Below, piece after piece: positions 42,627 through 55,139 of a stretch of DNA of 64,000 bases. The notes under the pieces are model-generated. The model did not search any database. It was not told the DNA's origin and saw only the letters and a program-made list of their open reading frames with translations. Both the position numbers and the translations under genes were made by a program. Positions within the stretch are counted from its first letter, which is position 1. Each line of letters opens with the position of its first letter. Where the stretch lies: NCBI GenBank assembly GCA_010672825.2, contig JAAHFU020000001.1, forward strand, positions 1,736,001 to 1,800,000. Direction: 5' to 3'. The stretch is from Leptolyngbya sp. SIO1E4. GTDB lineage: Bacteria > Cyanobacteriota > Cyanobacteriia > Phormidesmidales > Phormidesmidaceae.

Positions 42627-43268
42627 TTAGCTAGTAGAACGGCTGCCTAAACGGGGTTCAGTACCTGACAAAAGGCGCTGGATGTTGGTGCGATGCCTCA
42701 GGATGACGTAGAGGCTACCGGCGATCCCCAGCAAAATGTAGGGGAACGGCTGCTGCATGGCGGCCATCATGACCACTGCAGAAATCGCGGCTGTGATCGA
42801 CCCTAAAGAAACAATGCGTGAAAGCACGACGACGGCTGCAAACACCCCTGCAGCCCCGAGCCCGACCGGCCAAGCCAGCGCCAGCAGAACGCCCAAGCCT
42901 GTAGCGGCTGATTTGCCCCCAGTCCAATTCAGCCAAATGGAACGGCTGTGGCCCATGATGGCGAGCAGCCCAGCCGCCGTCATCCACCAGGGCAAGGTGT
43001 TGAACCAGTCAGGGGAGTTGGCATAAAAGGCAGTGAGTATTTTCTGCACCAAGAGCACCGCACTCAGCCCTTTCAGTAAATCAATCACTAATACGGTCAA
43101 GCCAGCCCTTTTGCCCACAACCCGCAGAACATTTGTTGCGCCTGTATTGCCAGAGCCATGTTCGCGAATGTCAATGCCTTTCGCTGCTCGGGTCACTAAG
43201 TAGCCCGTCGGCAACGATCCCAATAGGTAAGCTGCGATCAAAAGTAAAATTCCCACAACCCAAGCCAT
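42627..43268 (-). CDS. plsY: glycerol-3-phosphate acyltransferase PlsY
   Basis: 213 residues from the ATG at 43268 with GGGAGA upstream. Multiple membrane helices and the PlsY motifs 'LGSLPTGYLV', 'GSGNTGATNVLR' and 'GGKSAATGLGV' bind acyl-phosphate and glycerol-3-phosphate. It makes lysophosphatidic acid, the first step of phospholipid synthesis. The frame extends 21 codons upstream, but that part is unlike the family. Converges on the small membrane protein gene. Confidence 0.93.
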   Translation of the reverse strand: MAWVVGILLLIAAYLLGSLPTGYLVTRAAKGIDIREHGSGNTGATNVLRVVGKRAGLTVLVIDLLKGLSAVLLVQKILTAFYANSPDWFNTLPWWMTAAGLLAIMGHSRSIWLNWTGGKSAATGLGVLLALAWPVGLGAAGVFAAVVVLSRIVSLGSITAAISAVVMMAAMQQPFPYILLGIAGSLYVILRHRTNIQRLLSGTEPRLGSRSTS

Positions 43269-43434
43269 GAACGGAATCTCCCGCAGAACACCATTGTTCA
43301 GTGTAAGGGGCAGCGTCGTGTCCCTTATCAAATCCAGATGAACTTTTTACAAAAGCGCCTCTGTATTGACACTACATTCGCAAGCTATTAATAGTTACAA
43401 TTGACGTTCAACGCTGTCCAAATGGTTGCAGCCG

Positions 43435-44562
43435 TTAGTTATCAGAATGCTCTCGATTTTCCTGCTCAGGCAAATTTTTGGGATCTGTGATGGGTAAAAT
43501 TTCGGAGGATGGTAACAGGCCAGCACCCTTGCGTTTTTCTAAGACATCAATAATCCACGCTTCCTCGATCCAAGTCTTGCAAACGACGGCTAAAGGCAGC
43601 GCTAAAATCAGCCCGACTGACCCCAAAAACTTTGCGAAAAAAATCTGGACGACTAAGGTGATGGCAGGCAGTAGGGAAACCTTCTTGCGCATCATCATGG
43701 GGCTAAACCAGTAGCTTTCTAAATTCTGGATCAGCACATAGAGAATAATGACTGCGATCGCGCTGCCAAAAGACTGAGACAACGCCACAGTGATGGGGAA
43801 AATCGCGCTCAAGGCTGGCCCGATATTCGGAATAAAATTAAAAATTCCTGCCAGCATGGCATTGGCAAACGGGTAAGGCACCTGTAGCAACAACAACCCG
43901 ACAAAGCTCAAAATTGCCACAAACAGCGAGTTGATTGAAACTCCACCAAGCCAGCACAATAGCGCCCACTCGCACCGCGAAAGAATCTCGTCTGCCCGTT
44001 GCCGATAAAACGACGGAAATAATCGCAGTAACAACCGCCGATATGCCAACGGGTCGCTCAACATCATGATGGTTAGGGCGATTAGCAGCAGCGTTTGCAG
44101 CAAAATCGCAACCGATCCTGAGAAGAAACTAAAAAAGTTGCCAAAAAATTGACTGCCCAGAGTCGCAAACTGCTCAATAAGGTCTGAAAAGCCAGGCAGC
44201 TCGACTTCAGCGGTGACATCGGGTAGCCAAGCTGGTGGATTTTCGAGCGACTCATTGGCCCATGCAGAAAGCTGATCAAACCCTTCTGGAATGAGCTGGA
44301 GCAACTGCTCAAACTGCTCTATAAACAGGGGCAAAACAAGCCCCAAAAAAAGGCTCAGTCCCAGTAACACCAGGCCCATTGCACCCAAGACCGCTTGATT
44401 GCGGGGAAGACGAAAAATCCGCATCAGCCGCCGGACCAGACTGTTAAGGGCGATCGCAATTACCACGGCCGCAAACACCAGCAGCAGTATCTGGCGAAAT
44501 TGCCACAGAATAATCAAGGCAATCACAAAGCAAACCAGGCTGCTCCAATCTGAGAGTTTCAC
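43435..44562 (-). CDS. AI-2E-family transporter (UPF0118)
   Basis: 375 residues with about seven or eight membrane helices. The N-terminal part has 'LLVFAAVVIAIALNSLVRRL', and the middle is a long soluble loop with 'LLQLIPEGFDQL'. The C-terminal part carries 'NFIPNIGPALSAIFPI', the family's most conserved segment. Members export autoinducer or act as Na+/H+ or small-molecule carriers; the substrate is unknown here. A short charged tail follows. Confidence 0.88.
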   Translation of the reverse strand: MKLSDWSSLVCFVIALIILWQFRQILLLVFAAVVIAIALNSLVRRLMRIFRLPRNQAVLGAMGLVLLGLSLFLGLVLPLFIEQFEQLLQLIPEGFDQLSAWANESLENPPAWLPDVTAEVELPGFSDLIEQFATLGSQFFGNFFSFFSGSVAILLQTLLLIALTIMMLSDPLAYRRLLLRLFPSFYRQRADEILSRCEWALLCWLGGVSINSLFVAILSFVGLLLLQVPYPFANAMLAGIFNFIPNIGPALSAIFPITVALSQSFGSAIAVIILYVLIQNLESYWFSPMMMRKKVSLLPAITLVVQIFFAKFLGSVGLILALPLAVVCKTWIEEAWIIDVLEKRKGAGLLPSSEILPITDPKNLPEQENREHSDN

Positions 44563-44633
44563 GAGTCCTCCTCACAGAACCCAGTTCGTTTGCCAGGATC
44601 TTAAATAACCCACTGGCTTTCAGGTTAGCGCTG

Positions 44634-47600
44634 CTAAGCACTGAAATACTTGGCGACTGGGTGATACGTCACGATCGCAGTAGTCGATTGCTCAGGGTAA
44701 AGCTGTTCGCTTTCATCCATATGCATGCCAATGCGCTCTACCTGGAGCAAGTCTAACTGCACCGACTGATCCGCAATGTTAGGACAGGCAGGATAGCCAA
44801 AACTATAGCGAGATCCCTGATAGCGCTGTTGTAGCATTTCTCGAATGGTCTCTGGTTCTTGCGCCCCAAAACCCAATTCTCGACGAATGCGAGCATGGCA
44901 CCATTCCGCCATTGCCTCTGCCGTCTGCACCGACAGCCCGTAGTAGTAGAGATAGTCAGTATATTGGTCAGCTTGAAAGAGTTTTTGAGCGTATTCTGTC
45001 GCAATTTCACCGACCGTTACAGCCTGCATCGGGAACACATCAAACTGACCCGGTTTTGCTATTTCCTTAGGCAAAAAGAAATCAGCAATGCATAGGCGAC
45101 GCATAGATTTCTGACGCGGGAAGGTAAAGGTTGCCACAGGGGCGGGCCGCGGTGCATCACGATTCACCTCACCATCAGGATTACCTATAACCGCTGGATC
45201 ATAGAGATGTAAAGCGTTGCCTTCAGCTAAACAGGGAAAGTAGCCATACACAATCTGCGGGTGTAGCAGCTGCTCTGCTTTAATGTTGGCTTTCCACGTT
45301 TCTAGAATCGGATGCACGGTTTCTTCAAGAAACACATCGTAAGCTTCCCGCGATTGGCCTTTGGGCTTGCGGAACTGCCACTGCCCCACAAATAATGCCT
45401 GCAGATCCAGGTGCCAGAACACCTCATCCAGCGGAATATCTTCTGGATTGAGAATGCGAGTGCCCCAGAACGGCGGGGTGGGGCGCGAAATGTCAGGATC
45501 TACGGCTTCAGAGCGGCGAGTGTCGGGCGGAGTGGGGACGACAGAAACCGGGGGAGATGAGGCCCCGCTGTCGGACGCCATGTCTTCATCCCTCGCTGGC
45601 CCCCGCTCATCCTGACCTGCTGCCTGCTGCCCGCTGCCTGCTGCCTTCCCATTAACCTCATTCAAAAAACCTTGCAGATCGTCCCATTGGCCACCGGTCT
45701 TGGCGGGCATAAGTTTGTCCATGAAATGCAGGTCAGCAAACGCGTCTCTGCCATACACCACTTGGCCTTTATAGGTTTGTTGACAGTCTTCTTGCACAAA
45801 CTTGGGGGTCAACGCGGCCCCGCCGAGAATGACTGGGACGGTAATGCTTTCCTGGTTAAAGGTTTCCAGGTTGTCTTTCATGAAAGCAGTGGACTTCACC
45901 AGCAAACCACTCATGGCAATGCAGTCGGCACCATGCTCTCGGTAAGCCTGGATGATGTTTTCCACAGGCTGTTTAATCCCCAGGTTAATAACCTTGTACC
46001 CGTTATTGGAGAGGATGATGTCCACCAGGTTTTTGCCAATGTCGTGAACATCCCCTTTAACCGTCGCGATAACAAAGGTGCCCTTGCCAGAGCCGTTGCT
46101 GTCGGCTTTATCCATAAAAGGCTCTAGATAAGCCACAGCAGCCTTCATCGTTTGCGCTGACTGAAGGACAAACGGCAGCTGCATTTGCCCAGACCCAAAC
46201 AGTTCTCCTACAACTTTCATGCCATCCAGGAGGAAGGTATTGATAATGTGGAGGGGGGCATAGCGCTTAAGGGCCTCTGCTAAAGCATCTTCTAGGCCGA
46301 TGCGCTCACCATCAATAATGTGCTGCTGCAGCCGCTCCTCAATGGGCATATCTTTAGAGATGGCCTCTTTTTTCTTCAGGCTTTTACCTTCGAAGAGGGT
46401 TGTGAGCTTGGTGAGGGGGTCATAAGTCACAATGTCGCCGTCGTATTGGCGGCGGTCATAGATCAGGTCGCGGCAGATTTGCTGATGCGCTGGGTCAATT
46501 TTGGCCAGAGGCAGAATTTTGGCGGCGCTGACGATCGCCCCGTCGAGCCCGACCTGCATCGCTTCGTGCAGGAAGATAGAATTCAGCGTCACTCGGGCAG
46601 CCGGATTCAGCCCGAAGGAGACATTCGAGACGCCCAGCATGATGTGACAATCGGGCAAATTTTCCCGAATCAGCCGAATCGCTTCGATGGTTTCTTGACC
46701 GTTAACCCGATCTTCTTCAATACCGGTTGACACGGGCAAAGCGAGGGTGTCAAAAAATAGCTCGCGGGGAGGAATACCATATTCCAGAGCATCGCGATAA
46801 GCGCGCTGGGCAATCTGGAACTTCTTCACAGCGGTGCGCGCCATGCCATCTTCATCAATGGTGCCGACGACGACCCCAGCCCCATATTTTTTCGCCAGCT
46901 CTAGCACTTTGAAGAAGCGCTCCTCACCATCTTCGTAGTTGGTGGAGTTGAGGATGCATTTGCCCCCGGCTACCTTGAGCCCCGCTTCCATCTTGGTCCA
47001 CTCGGTGGAGTCCAGCATGAGCGGTGGGGTGACGTTGGTGACCAGGCGAGACACTAACTCATGCATGTCGCGCTCACCGTCGCGCCCAACATAGTCAACG
47101 TTGACGTCCAGAACGTGGGCCCCTTCTTTAACTTGCGATCGCCCCAGCGCCACCAAGCCATCCCAGTCTTCAGCGTTCAGCATCTCCCGACATTTCTTAG
47201 AACCGCTGGCATTCAGCCGTTCTCCGACAATGAGAAACGAATTGTCTTGGTCGTAAGGTTGAGGGCTGTAGATGGAAGCAGCTGAGGGCGTGTAATTGAG
47301 AGCAGGACGAGGATCCTGTAAAGGCGATGGAGAGCTGCCATCTTCCCCGATCTTGACTTCCGCTGTCGCCTTTCTCCCTGAGCGGACTGTCCGTTCTTTC
47401 GGCTGCAGTTCCTTCGCAATTTCAGCCAGTTGAGCAATGTGATCTGGTCGCGTGCCGCAGCAACCACCAATGACTTGAACGCCCAAATCTTCAACGAAGT
47501 GCATCAGGGCCATGCGCAGCTCCATCGGGGTCAGGTGATACACCGCCTGCCCGCCGACGTTTTCAGGCAGCCCGGCATTGGGAATGCACGAGATGGTGAA

Positions 47601-48341
47601 GGGTGACTGTTCCGACAGGTGCTTGATGTGCTCTTTCATCAAGTCAGGGCCAGTCGCACAGTTAAGCCCCAAAATATCGATGGGATACGGTTCCAGAATG
47701 GCCAGAGCGGCAGCCATTTCAGTGCCTACCAGCATGGTGCCCTGCTGTTCCATGGTGACCGAGACCATCAGAGGCAAGCGGGTTCCAGTTGCGTCAAATA
47801 CCTCCAGAATGGCGTTGAGAGCCGCTTTGATTTGCAGCACATCTTGACAGGTTTCTATCAGCAGCAGATCTACCCCCCCATCCATCAGCCCTTTGGCCTG
47901 TTCGGCATAGGCTGCCTTCAGGGTTTCGAAGTCGATGTGGCCCAGGGTCGGGAGTTTGGTGCCTGGCCCCATCGATCCAGCAACAAATCTAGGGTGTTCA
48001 GGGGTGGAATATTCAATCGCGACCTGTTTTGCCAGTGCGGCAGCCGTCTTATTCAGTTCATAGGCGCGATCCGCGAGATCGTATTCGGCTAACACGATGG
48101 AGGTGCCACCAAAAGTATCTGTTTCAATCACATCGGCCCCGGCCTCTAAAAAACCGCGATGGACCGTCTCCACTGCTTTCGGGTGGGTGATGACCAGGTA
48201 TTCGTTGCAGCCTTCGTACTCTGGGCCACCAAAATCTTGAGCTGTCAGATTTTGGACTTGTATATTAGTGCCCATGGCGCCATCAAAGACGATGACGGGG
48301 CGATCTGGACTGTGGAGACGGTCAAGAAAGGCGCTAGGCAT
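44634..48341 (-). CDS. metH: cobalamin-dependent methionine synthase
   Basis: 1235 residues with all five domains in order: homocysteine-binding barrel (to ~325, zinc Cys294-295 in 'GGCCGTRPD'), folate/pterin barrel (~370-640), cobalamin cap (~660-750), B12-binding domain (His766 in 'DVHDIGKN', the lower cobalt ligand) and the C-terminal S-adenosylmethionine activation domain. It methylates homocysteine from methyl-tetrahydrofolate. Between the last two domains (~893-953) lies a low-complexity linker (Ser/Ala/Pro/Asp-rich) not typical of the family. It lies 75 bases after the FAD oxidoreductase gene, possibly in one operon. Confidence 0.97.
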   Translation of the reverse strand: MPSAFLDRLHSPDRPVIVFDGAMGTNIQVQNLTAQDFGGPEYEGCNEYLVITHPKAVETVHRGFLEAGADVIETDTFGGTSIVLAEYDLADRAYELNKTAAALAKQVAIEYSTPEHPRFVAGSMGPGTKLPTLGHIDFETLKAAYAEQAKGLMDGGVDLLLIETCQDVLQIKAALNAILEVFDATGTRLPLMVSVTMEQQGTMLVGTEMAAALAILEPYPIDILGLNCATGPDLMKEHIKHLSEQSPFTISCIPNAGLPENVGGQAVYHLTPMELRMALMHFVEDLGVQVIGGCCGTRPDHIAQLAEIAKELQPKERTVRSGRKATAEVKIGEDGSSPSPLQDPRPALNYTPSAASIYSPQPYDQDNSFLIVGERLNASGSKKCREMLNAEDWDGLVALGRSQVKEGAHVLDVNVDYVGRDGERDMHELVSRLVTNVTPPLMLDSTEWTKMEAGLKVAGGKCILNSTNYEDGEERFFKVLELAKKYGAGVVVGTIDEDGMARTAVKKFQIAQRAYRDALEYGIPPRELFFDTLALPVSTGIEEDRVNGQETIEAIRLIRENLPDCHIMLGVSNVSFGLNPAARVTLNSIFLHEAMQVGLDGAIVSAAKILPLAKIDPAHQQICRDLIYDRRQYDGDIVTYDPLTKLTTLFEGKSLKKKEAISKDMPIEERLQQHIIDGERIGLEDALAEALKRYAPLHIINTFLLDGMKVVGELFGSGQMQLPFVLQSAQTMKAAVAYLEPFMDKADSNGSGKGTFVIATVKGDVHDIGKNLVDIILSNNGYKVINLGIKQPVENIIQAYREHGADCIAMSGLLVKSTAFMKDNLETFNQESITVPVILGGAALTPKFVQEDCQQTYKGQVVYGRDAFADLHFMDKLMPAKTGGQWDDLQGFLNEVNGKAAGSGQQAAGQDERGPARDEDMASDSGASSPPVSVVPTPPDTRRSEAVDPDISRPTPPFWGTRILNPEDIPLDEVFWHLDLQALFVGQWQFRKPKGQSREAYDVFLEETVHPILETWKANIKAEQLLHPQIVYGYFPCLAEGNALHLYDPAVIGNPDGEVNRDAPRPAPVATFTFPRQKSMRRLCIADFFLPKEIAKPGQFDVFPMQAVTVGEIATEYAQKLFQADQYTDYLYYYGLSVQTAEAMAEWCHARIRRELGFGAQEPETIREMLQQRYQGSRYSFGYPACPNIADQSVQLDLLQVERIGMHMDESEQLYPEQSTTAIVTYHPVAKYFSA
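45612..45651 (-). repeat. CTGCCTGCTGCC-type repeat inside the metH linker
   Basis: A run of CTGCTGCCTGCTGCCCGCTG on the plus strand, which reads as Gly/Ser/Gln/Ala-rich codons in metH. This motif style is a common short tandem repeat in cyanobacterial DNA; here it stays in frame within the interdomain linker. Confidence 0.6.
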
Positions 48342-48415
48342 GGCAAGACTGGCAGGGCTTCAGTGGAAAGAAACGATGGCGAAGATATGGATATCAACGA
48401 TTATGAACCTTATTG

Positions 48416-50491
48416 TTACATGCGCTTCCCCGCAGAAGCGTGGGAAAAGTCTGTTGCAATTGCATATAGCACCCGCGCCAGTTCCCGTCGTCGCAGCACG
48501 CCTCCATGGGTGGGGGTGTCCCTAAAAGCCCGGGCATACCTATCGGGAACGGCCCTTCTGATCCAGGTTGCAAATGTCGATCGCCGGATAGATCGGTGAG
48601 GGGCAAAGCGATCGCCGCTAATCCCATCGGCAATACCGCTACTGTAAAGGGTCTCGATCGCGGCGTAGGCACTGTGTTTGCCGGGCAATACATCTTGGAA
48701 GGTTGGTACGACGGGGGTCATGGTCACCAGGTCGAGCAGCGTGACCAGGGTCGTGGCAACGAGCGCGCGATGGGGGCTGGCCTCGGGGCAAAAGCGAAGG
48801 CTATCTTGGGGGTGGCTGCCGAGGACATTCATGACCGCCATCATCTGAATGGGTTCAAAGTCAGGATCGTCATGGGCGACATCATCAAACCTAAAAATGG
48901 GAATGCCCTGCCGGGTCATGTGCCCTTGTAATTGGCGTAGCAAGGCGATGTTGTGCACAATGTCACGGGGCTGTTGCCCCCGAGCGATCGCAAACGCGGC
49001 TAAAAAGCCACTGGCCTCCCCAATTGCCCACTCAACCGTTGGCAAACGATACACCGCATTGGTGATATGAGTGGTGCCAATACTTTTCGAAGACAAAATC
49101 AGGCCATCGGTGGCGATAGGCACCAGCGCTCTTGCCGGTAATGAGAATGGTCGCACCTGGGCCGCTTGCCCCTTGAGCTGGATGTGCCCGCTTTCCTGAT
49201 TTTGTCGTAGATCAATGCAGGCAGCTTCCCCGATGCCCACAGCATCCGGAAAGCAGGTGGCGCGGGGCGTATCGAAAAATTGTGCGGCGACCTCTTCATG
49301 GCGGATGGTTTTGAGGGCAACCCCCCGCCGGGCTTCTCGAATGTAAGGGGCGATCGCGAAGCCATCGTCACTTAAGGCCAGGTCGGCCCTTAACTTTAAA
49401 TCCGGCGTTGCCTGGGTTTGCAAAAACTGTAGATAGGCACGGGTGCGATCGCGAGCTTGCTGTAAGTGCTGTTCCCTGTCCGAGATTGGAACCCCGACCA
49501 ACGTCCCAAACCGATAGTCATTGCCATAGCGAGCCTGATTATCGGGGGACTGGGCAGTGCCCCAGGCAATCACGGCGACGTCACCAGGCTGGACTCGGCG
49601 CTCCACGGGGTGCGATCGCACGATGCGACCGTAACGGAACAGCCCCAAAGGGCTCAAGAAATCCCAGCGTTTCCAGCGGTCATGCGGCCCGTGGGTCCAC
49701 ACATCAGCGGTAAACTCCTCGGTCTTGAGCCATGAATCGAGGTCCGTGCCTGACGGGGCTGCGATCACGTCCCCCTGACCAGGTGCCGTTAACGCCACCA
49801 CTGCGCCCCACGTAAACGGTTGCTGACACTGCGGATAGGCCGTTTCCGGTAAGGCTGCTTCCCCCGTTTCAGAGACGGATTCCTGTCCGATACGCGATTC
49901 AAGGTCACCTAATGCCAGCAAATCCCCCAAATCGGTTGCTTCAATAATGATTGGGGCCATCACGGTAAAGGGGTGCCCAGAGAGGCGATCTCGAAACTGA
50001 ACCCCGACGACCTGTCGTCGCTGCCCGGGGATTTCTTGCTTCAAGACAGCGTCAGGGGTGCTGTTTGCAATTAACTGAAGCTGTTGAGTGTCTAGATATG
50101 GCGCGATCGCGATCTGCAGGGCAGTTGCGGCTACCACTGGCGTGGTGGCCAGTGAGCTGCCCCAGGCCCCGCCTGGATTGGTCATCGTTTTGCCCGCAAC
50201 CGGCTGGAGCGATCGCCGTCGCTGTCGAAACGCCCGCTGCCAGCGGGAGATCACATATTTTTCTCTCGACTCGGCAAGATCAGCAGCTGCAGCCGCAGCC
50301 ACTGCTTGCGTGGTGTACTGCCCACCGATGACCTTATAGGGCTGCACCCAAACGACTGAGTGGCCTAACTTTAGAAGCGTCAGCGTAGCAGAGTACGCAG
50401 CGGTAGAGCCCCCCACGACCAACACGGGCGTTTTCAGTAACGCACCCTCCCGAGGGGGCGTCAGCTTAGGCAAGGCTGTCAATCGTGCCAC
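48416..50491 (-). CDS. FAD-dependent oxidoreductase with C-terminal SLH-like domain
   Basis: 691 residues. The dinucleotide-binding N-terminus is 'PVLVVGGSTAAYSATLTLLKLG' (residues ~22-45, read in two pieces). 'IIIEATDLGDLLALG' and the C-terminal FAD contact 'LSSKSIGTTHITNAVYRLPT' follow the FAD_oxidored family pattern. From ~597 the sequence 'TFQDVLPGKHSAYAAIETLY' begins an S-layer-homology-like module, 'GIADGISGDRFAPHRSI'. SLH modules usually tether proteins to the cell wall, so this fusion is unexpected for a cytoplasmic-type enzyme; no signal peptide is seen. The GTG start overlaps the ppk1 end by 26 bases. Confidence 0.82.
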   Translation of the reverse strand: MARLTALPKLTPPREGALLKTPVLVVGGSTAAYSATLTLLKLGHSVVWVQPYKVIGGQYTTQAVAAAAAADLAESREKYVISRWQRAFRQRRRSLQPVAGKTMTNPGGAWGSSLATTPVVAATALQIAIAPYLDTQQLQLIANSTPDAVLKQEIPGQRRQVVGVQFRDRLSGHPFTVMAPIIIEATDLGDLLALGDLESRIGQESVSETGEAALPETAYPQCQQPFTWGAVVALTAPGQGDVIAAPSGTDLDSWLKTEEFTADVWTHGPHDRWKRWDFLSPLGLFRYGRIVRSHPVERRVQPGDVAVIAWGTAQSPDNQARYGNDYRFGTLVGVPISDREQHLQQARDRTRAYLQFLQTQATPDLKLRADLALSDDGFAIAPYIREARRGVALKTIRHEEVAAQFFDTPRATCFPDAVGIGEAACIDLRQNQESGHIQLKGQAAQVRPFSLPARALVPIATDGLILSSKSIGTTHITNAVYRLPTVEWAIGEASGFLAAFAIARGQQPRDIVHNIALLRQLQGHMTRQGIPIFRFDDVAHDDPDFEPIQMMAVMNVLGSHPQDSLRFCPEASPHRALVATTLVTLLDLVTMTPVVPTFQDVLPGKHSAYAAIETLYSSGIADGISGDRFAPHRSIRRSTFATWIRRAVPDRYARAFRDTPTHGGVLRRRELARVLYAIATDFSHASAGKRM

Positions 50492-52613
50492 TATGGTCGC
50501 GCTGTTGAGCCCGCTGCATCAGAATTTCATGGGTATTGCGAACATCCCCATCTTTGCCTGGGGTGCGTTGGGTGTAAAAGCCTTCTGCTCCCAGCTCCCA
50601 AGCCTGCCGATTATCCGTCAGCATGATGTCTAGGATATCTCTGAGCTCTTGACCGAGCACCGGGTCTTCTACTGGGGTCACCGCCTCGACGCGCCGGTCT
50701 AAGTTGCGGGGCATCCAGTCGGCACTGCCGATGTAAATTTCCTCCTCTCCATCATTGGCAAAATAGAAAATGCGGGCGTGTTCCAAAAAGCGACCAATAA
50801 TACTGATCACTCGAATGCGATCGCTCACCCCCGGTACCCCCGGTCGCAGACAGCAAATTCCCCGAATGATGAGATCAATTTCAACCCCTGCCTGGGAAGC
50901 TTCATAGAGGCCTCGGATCATATCGGCATCGACGAGGGCATTCATTTTTGCGATGATGCGTCCTGACTTCCCGGCCTTGGCATGGTCAATCTCTCGCTGA
51001 ATGAGTTGCCACATCCGTTTACGCAAGGTCAGCGGAGCCGCTAAAAGCTTGCGATAGTTGGTTTGGCGAGAATAGCCGGTTAAAAAGTTAAACAGGTCTG
51101 TCAAGTCAGAGACCAAGTCTTCTCGGCAACTGAGCAAACCCAAGTCCGTATAGAGTTTGGAAGTTTTGGGATTGTAGTTGCCTGTGCCAATGTGGACATA
51201 GCGACGGATGCGATCGCCTTCTTGTCGCACCACTAACGTGGTTTTGGTATGGGTTTTGAGGCCCACAACTCCATAAACAACGTGGGCCCCCGCATCTTCC
51301 AGCTTGCGCGCCCAGATAATATTGTTCTGCTCATCAAAGCGGGCTTTCAGCTCGACTAAAGCCACCACTTGTTTACCGTTCTCTGCCGCCGAAATCAGCG
51401 CATTCACAATGGGAGAGTCACCCGATGTGCGATAAAGCGTCATTTTGATCGTGAGCACATGGGGGTCTTCTGCCGCCTGCGTAATAAACGTCTGCACCGA
51501 TGTCGCAAAAGACTCATAGGGATGATGAACCATCACATCCCCCTTACGAATCACGCTAAAAATGCTTTCTTCACCTCGCTCTACACCTTTGAGCCGGGGC
51601 GCGACAACCGCAGTCCAGGGGGTGTCCTTTAAATGCGGTAACGGCATCGACAAAAAGAAGAAAAGATCCTTTAAGTTGAGAACCCCCTCAAGGTTATAGA
51701 TGTCTTCTTCTGCAACGTTGAGTTCTTGCACCAAACCCTGACGGAGACTTTCCGGCATGGCTTGCTCGACCTCTAAGCGGCACACAAACCCCTCCAAACG
51801 TCGCTTGCTGATTTTTTCCTCAATCGCAATGATCAAATCGTCCGCTTCATCTTCTTTGACCGGGAAATCGGTATCTCGGGTAATCCGGAACAGATAATGC
51901 CCCTGAACTTCCATGCCAGGGAAAAGATAATTCAAATGGTTGGCAATAATTTCTTCTAACGTCACCCCCACCCAGATCTGACTTTCACCCCCATAGGTTT
52001 TTAGGTTTTTGGGCAACCCAATGAAGCGAGGTAGGTTGTTAGGAACCTTGATTCGAGCAAATTTCTGGATGCCAGTCTCCGGGTTTTTGACGGCAACTGC
52101 CATGTTGAGGCTTAAGTTAGACAGCCGGGGGAACGGGTGGGCCGGGTCAACGCTCAAGGGAGTTAACACAGGGAAAATCTGATACTCGAAGAAGTGCTGC
52201 AAATAGTCTTGCTGAGCGTCATCGAGATCCAGGTAATCTAGCAAAAAGATGCCATGCTTCTGTAATTGAGGGCGTAGCTCTCGTTGGAAGAGATCATGCT
52301 GTTGCTGCAGCTTAGGTCGGAGGTGATCTCGAATGGCATCCATCACGTCCGCTGGGCTCAATCCATCCGCTGTTTTAGTCTGGACGTCAGCACTCACTTG
52401 CTCCAGCAGGCCCGAGACCCGCACCATGAAGAATTCGTCGAGGTTGGAGCTATAAATAGCAATAAATTTCAGGCGTTCCAGGAAAGGGGTGCGAGAATCA
52501 ATGGCTGCCTGCAGCACCCGATCGTTGAACTCCAGCCAACTCAGTTCTCGGTTGAAGTAATACTGAGTATTTTTGAGATCGAGAGGGGGAGAGATCTTTG
52601 CTGCTTTGGTCAT
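50466..52613 (-). CDS. ppk1: polyphosphate kinase 1
   Basis: 715 residues. It carries 'NRELSWLEFNDRVLQ' at the N-terminus, a middle domain with 'HPYESF', and the phosphorylated His in 'HIGTGNYNP' near residue 480, plus a second conserved His in 'GLKTHTK'. It reversibly polymerises ATP gamma-phosphate into polyphosphate. The start is the ATG at 52613. A shared 26-base overlap with the downstream oxidoreductase suggests coupled translation. Confidence 0.95.
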   Translation of the reverse strand: MTKAAKISPPLDLKNTQYYFNRELSWLEFNDRVLQAAIDSRTPFLERLKFIAIYSSNLDEFFMVRVSGLLEQVSADVQTKTADGLSPADVMDAIRDHLRPKLQQQHDLFQRELRPQLQKHGIFLLDYLDLDDAQQDYLQHFFEYQIFPVLTPLSVDPAHPFPRLSNLSLNMAVAVKNPETGIQKFARIKVPNNLPRFIGLPKNLKTYGGESQIWVGVTLEEIIANHLNYLFPGMEVQGHYLFRITRDTDFPVKEDEADDLIIAIEEKISKRRLEGFVCRLEVEQAMPESLRQGLVQELNVAEEDIYNLEGVLNLKDLFFFLSMPLPHLKDTPWTAVVAPRLKGVERGEESIFSVIRKGDVMVHHPYESFATSVQTFITQAAEDPHVLTIKMTLYRTSGDSPIVNALISAAENGKQVVALVELKARFDEQNNIIWARKLEDAGAHVVYGVVGLKTHTKTTLVVRQEGDRIRRYVHIGTGNYNPKTSKLYTDLGLLSCREDLVSDLTDLFNFLTGYSRQTNYRKLLAAPLTLRKRMWQLIQREIDHAKAGKSGRIIAKMNALVDADMIRGLYEASQAGVEIDLIIRGICCLRPGVPGVSDRIRVISIIGRFLEHARIFYFANDGEEEIYIGSADWMPRNLDRRVEAVTPVEDPVLGQELRDILDIMLTDNRQAWELGAEGFYTQRTPGKDGDVRNTHEILMQRAQQRDHSGTIDSLA

Positions 52614-54446
<1,833 letters not shown>

Positions 54447-54536
54447 AGAACGCCAAGGTCAGCTCAGCAAGCCACAGAATGCTGAGCTGACGTGATGATG
54501 ATCGATTCGTTTTACTAGAGAGCGGTTTAATTCAAG

Positions 54537-54944
54537 ATGTCTCTAACCGTGCGTGTCATTTCTCCCGACAAGACTGTCTGGGATGCGGAAGTTGAGGAAG
54601 TTATTTTACCTAGCACCACTGGACAGCTAGGGATCTTGGGGGGGCATGCTCCGCTGATGACGGCCCTAGATATTGGTGTTATGCGGGTTCGCCCTGAGAA
54701 AGACTGGGTCTCCATTGCCCTCATGGGTGGTTTTGCTGAAGTGGAAAATGATGAAGTCACCATTTTGGTCAGGGGCGCCGAGCGAGGCGAAGATATTGAT
54801 CAAGAGTCTGCCCGGAGTGATTATGAGCAGGCACAAAATCAGGTGACGTCCGTTTCCCCTGACGATCGTCGAGGTTCTATGCAAGCGCGCCAGACGTTGA
54901 GACGCGCCAGGGCTCGGCTGCAAGCGTCAGGTGGGGCCGTATAG
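54537..54944 (+). CDS. atpE: ATP synthase F1 subunit epsilon
   Basis: 135 residues: an N-terminal beta-sandwich ('[24 protein letters not shown]' in two parts, then '[21 protein letters not shown]') and a C-terminal helical pair rich in Arg and Gln, the inhibitory part. The gap to atpB is 90 bases. Called atpC outside cyanobacteria. A strong terminator-like hairpin follows it. Confidence 0.96.
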   Translation: MSLTVRVISPDKTVWDAEVEEVILPSTTGQLGILGGHAPLMTALDIGVMRVRPEKDWVSIALMGGFAEVENDEVTILVRGAERGEDIDQESARSDYEQAQNQVTSVSPDDRRGSMQARQTLRRARARLQASGGAV

Positions 54945-54973
54945 GCAACAGACTTTACTTTATTAATATCAGT

Positions 54974-55012
54974 GTAAAAAGAGCGGCAGGGATTTCCTAC
55001 CGCTCTTTTTAC
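54974..55012 (+). terminator. intrinsic terminator after atpE
   Basis: Arms GTAAAAAGAGCGGCAG (54974-54989) and CTACCGCTCTTTTTAC (54997-55012) pair over 16 bp with one mismatch and a 7-base loop. The T-run is inside the right arm (55006-55010), so it works best rightwards. Confidence 0.75.
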
Positions 55013-55139
55013 TTACACGATGTGCCTGCAAGAGATAGCCCGTCGTCGATGGCAGATAACTCTACTTTAGGGAAACTATCTCCAAAGTTTGGCCGTTTGC
55101 TGCAAAGGATGGTGGCTGGGGCGATCGCGCGCCCACACA

